DNA of 64,000 bases from Pelagibacterium montanilacus (GTDB lineage Bacteria > Pseudomonadota > Alphaproteobacteria > Rhizobiales > Devosiaceae): positions 124,001 through 188,000 of the forward strand of contig NZ_RZMX01000014.1 of assembly GCF_003992665.1 (NCBI RefSeq). The letters are read 5' to 3'. Position 1 is the first letter of the stretch; every line of letters starts with the position of its first letter. Of this stretch, positions 59,331 through 64,000 are shown one piece after another. The position numbers and the translations under genes are program-made. The notes under the pieces are model-generated. The model had not been told where the DNA came from. It saw only the letters and a program-made list of their open reading frames with translations, and made no database searches.

Positions 59331-60350
59331 ATGGGTGCTGTCCGACTGATCGATGTTGCCAAGGCTGCCGGGGTTTCCCAGGGCACGGTTTCCAACGTTT
59401 TCAACCGTCCCGAGCTCGTGCGCGAGACCGTGCGCGAGAAGGTGCTGGCGTGCGCAGAAGCGTTGGGATACCGGGGGCCCGATCCGGCAGGGCGCCTGCT
59501 GCGGGCCGGGCGGGTAGGGGCAATAGGTGTCGTCACCTCCAACCCCGTCGAGTATTTTTTCGAGGACCCGTTCGCCCGCGTGTTCATGTCCGGCGTCGCT
59601 TCCGCGGCGAGCCGCGCGGGGAGCGGCCTGATGCTGATATCCAGCAGGGATACCGCGTCGGCCGAACGGGTTATCGCGAACGCGCTGGTCGACAGTTTCA
59701 TCGTGCTTTGCGCCGAGGAGGGAGACCCCTTGGCCATTGCAGCCGGGCGCAGGGGGCTGCCGCTGGTGCGCGTGGACGCACCTGCCAGCGAGTCGGCCAG
59801 CGGGCTGGTGGTGGACGACCGGGAGGGGGCGCGGCTTGCCGCGAGCCACCTTCTGGGCCTGGGGCATCGCAGCCTGGCAGCAGTAGTGGCGCCGATGGAC
59901 AGGTCCACCGATCATTATTGCGGCGCTGCGCCGACGCGGCTCGATGGCTACAGAGATGCTCTCGCGGCGGTGGGATTGCCACGCGAAAGCCTTACGGTTC
60001 TAGAATCGGGGGCGGATCGAAACCTCATCCGGCGCTTCATGATCGACTCCTGGCAGGGGAGTGAACCCGTCACCGCCATACTGGCGATGTCGGACCGTAT
60101 CGCGTTCGAGGTTCTCGACGTGGCCTCCTCACTGGGGCTCGATGTTCCGGACGACGTTTCGGTGGTGGGATTTGACGATGTGCCCGAAGCCAAAACATCC
60201 CGGCCACCGCTGACCACGGTGCGACAGCCCGTGGAGGAAAAGGGGCGGCTGGCAGTGGAGTTGCTTTCGGCCCAGAGGACGCGCACGGTGACGCTGCCCG
60301 TGGAACTCGTCGTAAGGGCTTCAAGTGCAGCGCCGCCCGCCCGTAGATGA
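59331..60350 (+). CDS. LacI-family transcriptional regulator
   Basis: A 339-residue repressor. The N-terminal helix-turn-helix is LIDVAKAAGVSQGTVSNVFN (6-25), followed by a hinge helix (AGRLLRAGRVGAIG). The periplasmic-binding-protein-like effector domain covers 60-335, with DDREGARLAASHLLGLGHRS and PDDVSVVGFDDVPEAK. The effector is unknown, probably a sugar. No strong Shine-Dalgarno is seen. It should bind the two palindromes upstream and repress the divergent MFS gene and itself. gyrA follows on the same strand. Confidence 0.93.
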   Translation: MGAVRLIDVAKAAGVSQGTVSNVFNRPELVRETVREKVLACAEALGYRGPDPAGRLLRAGRVGAIGVVTSNPVEYFFEDPFARVFMSGVASAASRAGSGLMLISSRDTASAERVIANALVDSFIVLCAEEGDPLAIAAGRRGLPLVRVDAPASESASGLVVDDREGARLAASHLLGLGHRSLAAVVAPMDRSTDHYCGAAPTRLDGYRDALAAVGLPRESLTVLESGADRNLIRRFMIDSWQGSEPVTAILAMSDRIAFEVLDVASSLGLDVPDDVSVVGFDDVPEAKTSRPPLTTVRQPVEEKGRLAVELLSAQRTRTVTLPVELVVRASSAAPPARR

Positions 60351-60472
60351 CGCCATATGCACTTTCCGGTGGACGCAGGCCGCTTGCTGCATCACAACCG
60401 GTGCCAGACATGGTGCGCGGCAGCGGAATCGCCTAAACAAGTCCCAAGGTCCAACAACGCAGAACGGCCATC

Positions 60473-63214
60473 GTGACAGATACGCCAGAGGATACGCCGG
60501 GAGGCCCGGTGCCTTCCGATATCAATCCGATCTCGATTACCGACGAAATGCGCAAGTCCTATCTCGACTACGCTATGAGCGTGATCGTGAGCCGGGCTCT
60601 GCCTGATGTGCGAGACGGGCTAAAGCCGGTGCACCGGCGTATTCTCTACTCGATGCACGAGCAGGGATACGAGCACAACAAGCCTTACCGCAAATCGGCC
60701 CGCGTGGTTGGTGACGTAATCGGTAAGTATCACCCGCACGGCGACTCGGCCGTATATCATTCACTCGTGCGCATGGCTCAGGACTTCTCCATGCGCCTGC
60801 CGCTGATCGACGGTCAGGGCAATTTCGGCTCGGTCGATGGCGATATGCCGGCTGCCATGCGGTACACCGAAGTGCGCATGGAGCGCGTGACCGGCACGCT
60901 GCTCTCGGATCTCGACAAGGATACCGTCGATTTCCGCGACAACTACGATAATTCGGAACGTGAGCCGACGGTTCTGCCGGCGCGGTTCCCCAATCTTCTG
61001 GTCAACGGCGGTGGCGGTATCGCCGTGGGCATGGCCACCAACATCCCCAGCCACAATCTGGGGGAAGTCGTCGATGCCCTTCTGGCGGTGATGGAAAATT
61101 CCGAAATCACGGTCGATGAACTCATGGAGATCATGCCGGGCCCCGATTTTCCGACGGCGGGCATCATCCTTGGCAAGGCCGGCATCCGTTCAGCCTATGA
61201 GACCGGCCGCGGTTCGGTTCTCATGCGTGGCCAGGTCGCGATCGAGGAGGTTCGCAAGGAACGCGAAGCGCTGATCATCACCGAGATTCCCTATCAGGTG
61301 AACAAGGCCTCGATGATCGAAAAGATCGCCGAAATGGTACGCGACAAGCGCATCGAGGGCATTGCCGATATCCGCGACGAGTCCGATCGCCAGGGCATGC
61401 GCGTGGTGATCGAACTCAAGCGGGACGCGGTGGCCGACGTCGTCCTGAACCAGCTCTATCGTTTCTCGCTCCTTCAGACGACGTTTGGCTGCAATTTCGT
61501 CGCGCTGAATGGCGGCAAGCCCGAAGTCATGTCCTTGCGGGCCATCCTGCTGGCGTTCCTCGAATTCCGCGAAGAAGTCGTTACGCGGCGCGCGCGGTTC
61601 CAGCTCAACAAGGCTCGCGACCGGGCCCACGTGCTGGTCGGGCTGCTCGTTGCGGTCAACAATGTTGACGAGGTGATCCGTCTCATCCGCTCGTCGCCCG
61701 ACCCTGCGACGGCCCGGGAAAAACTGCTCGAGCGCGACTGGCCGGCAGGCGATATTCTGGATCTGATCCATCTGATCGATGATCCGCGCCACACCACCAA
61801 TGACGACGGCACGTTCCGGCTCTCCGATGAGCAGGCCCGCGCGATCCTCGCTTTGACGCTGTCGCGACTGACAGCCTTGGGACGCAACGAAATTGGCGAC
61901 GAGCTGAACGGTCTCGGCGAGCAGATCGCGGACTATCTGGACATCCTTCGCTCTCGTGAGCGGGTCCTGGGTATCGTGCGAGACGAGCTGATTGAGGTTC
62001 GGGATCAGTATTCCACGCCGCGACGCACCCAGATCGATGAATTCGCCGGCGACATGGACGATGAGGATCTCATCGCCCGAGAGGACATGGTGGTCACCGT
62101 CACGCACGCGGGTTACATCAAGCGCGTGCCGCTCTCGACCTATCGGGCGCAGCGGCGCGGCGGCAAGGGCCGCTCAGGCATGAGCACGCGCGACGAGGAT
62201 TTCGTATCGCGGCTGTTTGTAGCCAACACGCACACGCCGGTGCTGTTCTTTTCGTCACGCGGCATCGTCTACAAGATGAAGGTCTGGCGGTTGCCCGTTG
62301 CCGCGCCCAATGCGCGCGGCAAGGCCCTTATCAATATGCTGCCGCTCGAGAATGGGGAGTATATCACCTCGATCATGCCGTTGCCCGAGGACGAGGAATC
62401 CTGGGACGCGCTCGACGTCATGTTCGTGACGACGCGGGGCAATGTGCGCCGCAACAAGCTTTCTGACTTCGTGGAAGTGCGCCAGAACGGCAAGATCGCC
62501 ATGAAGCTCGACGAAGGCGATGGCATCGTTGGTGTCGAGACGGCCAGTGAAATGGACGACATCCTGCTCACGACTGCCAACGGCCAGTGCATCCGCTTCG
62601 CGATCACAGACGTGCGCGTCTTCAAGGGCCGCGATTCGACGGGTGTGCGAGGCATCAACCTCGCCGATGACGATACGGTTATCTCGATGTCGATCCTGCG
62701 GCACTTCGATGCCAGCGCCGACGAGCGTGCGGCATACATCAAGATGAGCCGCGCCGTACGCGGTGAGTCCGATGACAGCGTTCAGGACTCCGATGAAGAC
62801 GGGGCCAGCGATGCGCACCTGACCCAGGAGCGCTACATCGAGATGAGTGCGTCTGAGCAGTTCGTGCTGACGATCTCCGAGAACGGCTTTGGCAAACGCA
62901 CGTCCTCTTTCGAATACCGGGTCACTGGGCGCGGCGGCAAGGGGATCGTGGCCATGGCCGTCAATGCCCGCAATGGCCAGCTTATCGGTTCGTTCCCGGT
63001 CGAGAACCATGATCAGCTCATGCTGGTGACCAATGCCGGCCAGGTGATCCGTGTGCCTGTGGAAGGCATCCGGATCGTTGGGCGCTCGAGCCAGGGCGTG
63101 ACGATCTTCAAGACCGCCGCAGATGAAAAGGTGGTCTCTGTCGAGCGGATTTCCGAGCCGGAGAACGCGGACGGCGAGGGCGACGTGCCAGAGGCCGAGA
63201 ACCCGACCGAATAA
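60473..63214 (+). CDS. gyrA: DNA gyrase subunit A
   Basis: A 913-residue topoisomerase that, with GyrB, introduces negative supercoils. The N-terminal domain has the active-site region with [10 protein letters not shown] (catalytic Tyr). The GyrA box QRRGGKG is present, which separates GyrA from ParC. The C-terminal beta-pinwheel and an acidic tail follow. In the quinolone region [10 protein letters not shown], Ser92 is the equivalent of E. coli Ser83, but His96 stands where E. coli has Asp87. The start is GTG at 60473. A '[11 protein letters not shown]' insert region fits other alphaproteobacteria. Confidence 0.96.
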   Translation: MTDTPEDTPGGPVPSDINPISITDEMRKSYLDYAMSVIVSRALPDVRDGLKPVHRRILYSMHEQGYEHNKPYRKSARVVGDVIGKYHPHGDSAVYHSLVRMAQDFSMRLPLIDGQGNFGSVDGDMPAAMRYTEVRMERVTGTLLSDLDKDTVDFRDNYDNSEREPTVLPARFPNLLVNGGGGIAVGMATNIPSHNLGEVVDALLAVMENSEITVDELMEIMPGPDFPTAGIILGKAGIRSAYETGRGSVLMRGQVAIEEVRKEREALIITEIPYQVNKASMIEKIAEMVRDKRIEGIADIRDESDRQGMRVVIELKRDAVADVVLNQLYRFSLLQTTFGCNFVALNGGKPEVMSLRAILLAFLEFREEVVTRRARFQLNKARDRAHVLVGLLVAVNNVDEVIRLIRSSPDPATAREKLLERDWPAGDILDLIHLIDDPRHTTNDDGTFRLSDEQARAILALTLSRLTALGRNEIGDELNGLGEQIADYLDILRSRERVLGIVRDELIEVRDQYSTPRRTQIDEFAGDMDDEDLIAREDMVVTVTHAGYIKRVPLSTYRAQRRGGKGRSGMSTRDEDFVSRLFVANTHTPVLFFSSRGIVYKMKVWRLPVAAPNARGKALINMLPLENGEYITSIMPLPEDEESWDALDVMFVTTRGNVRRNKLSDFVEVRQNGKIAMKLDEGDGIVGVETASEMDDILLTTANGQCIRFAITDVRVFKGRDSTGVRGINLADDDTVISMSILRHFDASADERAAYIKMSRAVRGESDDSVQDSDEDGASDAHLTQERYIEMSASEQFVLTISENGFGKRTSSFEYRVTGRGGKGIVAMAVNARNGQLIGSFPVENHDQLMLVTNAGQVIRVPVEGIRIVGRSSQGVTIFKTAADEKVVSVERISEPENADGEGDVPEAENPTE

Positions 63215-63217
63215 GAG

Positions 63218-63244
63218 AAGGCCGCCCTGATGGGCGGCCTTTTT
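63218..63244 (+). terminator. Intrinsic terminator of gyrA
   Basis: AGGCCGCCC and GGGCGGCCT form a 9-bp stem with loop TGAT, followed by TTTT, directly after the gyrA stop. Confidence 0.9.
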
Positions 63245-63314
63245 CGTCAACGGTCGATAGAGCTTGCCAAGGGACCGAGGTAGTGTCTAGCTCCGGATAA
63301 ATGGAGCGCAGCCG

Positions 63315-63935
63315 ATGGCCGATGCAGCCTCGCTTTTTGCCTTTGTCACAGCAGCCTTGTTCATCGCCGTGGTGCCGGGGCCAACGGTTACTATCATCAT
63401 CGCGAGTGCCCTCTCATCCGGCACCCTGGCGGGGCTTGCCATCATTGTCGGCACGCAGATCGGGTTGGCCAGCATGATATTCGTGGTTGCACTGGGGCTC
63501 GAGGCGGTGATGAGCTTCATGGGCTGGGCCTTCGACATCATCAAGCTGCTGGGCGCCGCGTATCTCGTCTGGATCGGCATCGGCATGATGCGCTCGCGCG
63601 GCGAGCTCGGCGGGGTTCGTGCCGGCAAACCGCGGTCCTTGCGTGGCCATGTTGTGCAGGGGTTTTTGGTGATCTGGGCCAATCCCAAGGCGCTGCTGTT
63701 CTTTGGGGCGTTCCTGCCTCAGTTCGTGGTCGGCGCTGGACCCGCGCTCACCCAGATCATCATGTTGGGCGGGCTGTTCATGCTCGTGACCACACTCAGC
63801 GATTCCGTTTATGCGGTGCTGGCCGGTCAGGCGCGGCACTGGATCACCGCTGCCCGCATTCGGCTGGTCAATCGGGTGTCGGGTGCCGTTCTGATCGGCG
63901 GGGGCATCTGGCTTGCGCTGCAAAAGCGAGCGTGA
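63315..63935 (+). CDS. LysE-family amino acid exporter
   Basis: A 206-residue membrane protein of the LysE/RhtB family with six helices. The N-terminal VPGPTVTIIIASALSSGTLAG motif is characteristic. The middle LGAAYLVWIGIGMMRSRGE and the later GFLVIWANPKALLFFGAFLPQF are family segments. It likely exports an amino acid or related compound by proton exchange; the substrate is unknown. GGAG is upstream of the ATG. It lies between gyrA and coaD, which are often adjacent in relatives. Confidence 0.92.
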   Translation: MADAASLFAFVTAALFIAVVPGPTVTIIIASALSSGTLAGLAIIVGTQIGLASMIFVVALGLEAVMSFMGWAFDIIKLLGAAYLVWIGIGMMRSRGELGGVRAGKPRSLRGHVVQGFLVIWANPKALLFFGAFLPQFVVGAGPALTQIIMLGGLFMLVTTLSDSVYAVLAGQARHWITAARIRLVNRVSGAVLIGGGIWLALQKRA

Positions 63936-63948
63936 CACAACACCGCCC

Positions 63949-64000
63949 ATGAAAATGCGCATCGGCTTTTACCCGGGGTCGTTCGATCCCCTGACCAACG
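63949..64000 (+). CDS. coaD: Phosphopantetheine adenylyltransferase, N-terminal fragment (3' end outside window)
   Basis: The 17 visible codons, MKMRIGFYPGSFDPLTN, carry the PGSFDPLTNG signature of CoaD, a coenzyme A biosynthesis enzyme that adds AMP to 4'-phosphopantetheine. The gene continues beyond the right edge. It begins 13 bases after the LysE gene stop. A second in-frame ATG (third codon) is possible, because many family members start there. Confidence 0.9.
   Translation, partial: MKMRIGFYPGSFDPLTN

Overview
This window is a chromosomal segment of an alphaproteobacterium, most likely of the order Hyphomicrobiales (Rhizobiales) and plausibly the Devosiaceae. The genus is an inference. 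The DNA is GC-rich with strong GC bias at third codon positions. The gene neighbourhoods are typical of the group: clpP-clpX-lon-hup; PopZ next to valS; argS-SPOR-scpA-scpB-tatABC-serS-surE-pcm-nlpD; yajC-secDF with Mth938 and phytoene-synthase-family genes; and uvrA divergent from ssb with gyrA and coaD further on. DUF1127 microproteins, an ExoR-like regulator and GAAC-N7-GAAC SOS boxes also fit.

Layout. Positions 1-1.3 kb hold the end of a SUF Fe-S operon (sufS fragment, sufT, sufA). A diguanylate cyclase, an RhlE-type RNA helicase and parE follow on the minus strand (1.4-6.4 kb). Positions 6.4-8.8 kb are a looser accessory stretch with a sulfotransferase and small proteins. Next come glnB-glnA behind a putative sigma-54 promoter, tRNA-Leu, trigger factor, Nnr, the ClpP/ClpX/Lon proteolysis block, HU, tRNA-Val and tRNA-Asp (9-20.4 kb). 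Positions 20.8-28.3 kb carry a methyltransferase, a TolC-family protein, PopZ, ValS and an ExoR-like protein. Then come xthA/erpA divergent from dgt, argS, the cell-division/condensin/Tat/seryl-tRNA block, SurE, Pcm and an NlpD-like lipoprotein (28.3-42.9 kb). An AAA-type DUF815 ATPase and YajC-SecDF with two homologues of mitochondrial complex I assembly factors follow, then DUF6958 and trmFO (42.9-50.2 kb). Positions 50.3-52.8 kb hold a DJ-1/PfpI gene broken by an in-frame amber codon, two DUF1127 genes around a GST, and a repeat-like palindrome. The end is uvrA<>ssb, YihY, a host-attachment protein, an MFS<>LacI pair with twin operators, gyrA, LysE and the start of coaD.

The content is mainly housekeeping: protein quality control and export, DNA topology and repair, nitrogen assimilation and Fe-S assembly. 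I found no CRISPR array, prophage, intact insertion sequence or clearly new multi-gene system. The most informative signals are regulatory: paired SOS boxes lying on the -10 elements of uvrA and ssb, heat-shock-type promoters before clpP and lon, a -24/-12 promoter before glnB, and twin identical palindromes between the MFS and LacI genes. The other points of note are the amber-interrupted DJ-1/PfpI gene, His in place of Asp at the E. coli Asp87 position of GyrA, a zinc-ligand-deficient LytM protein and the complex I assembly-factor neighbourhood.
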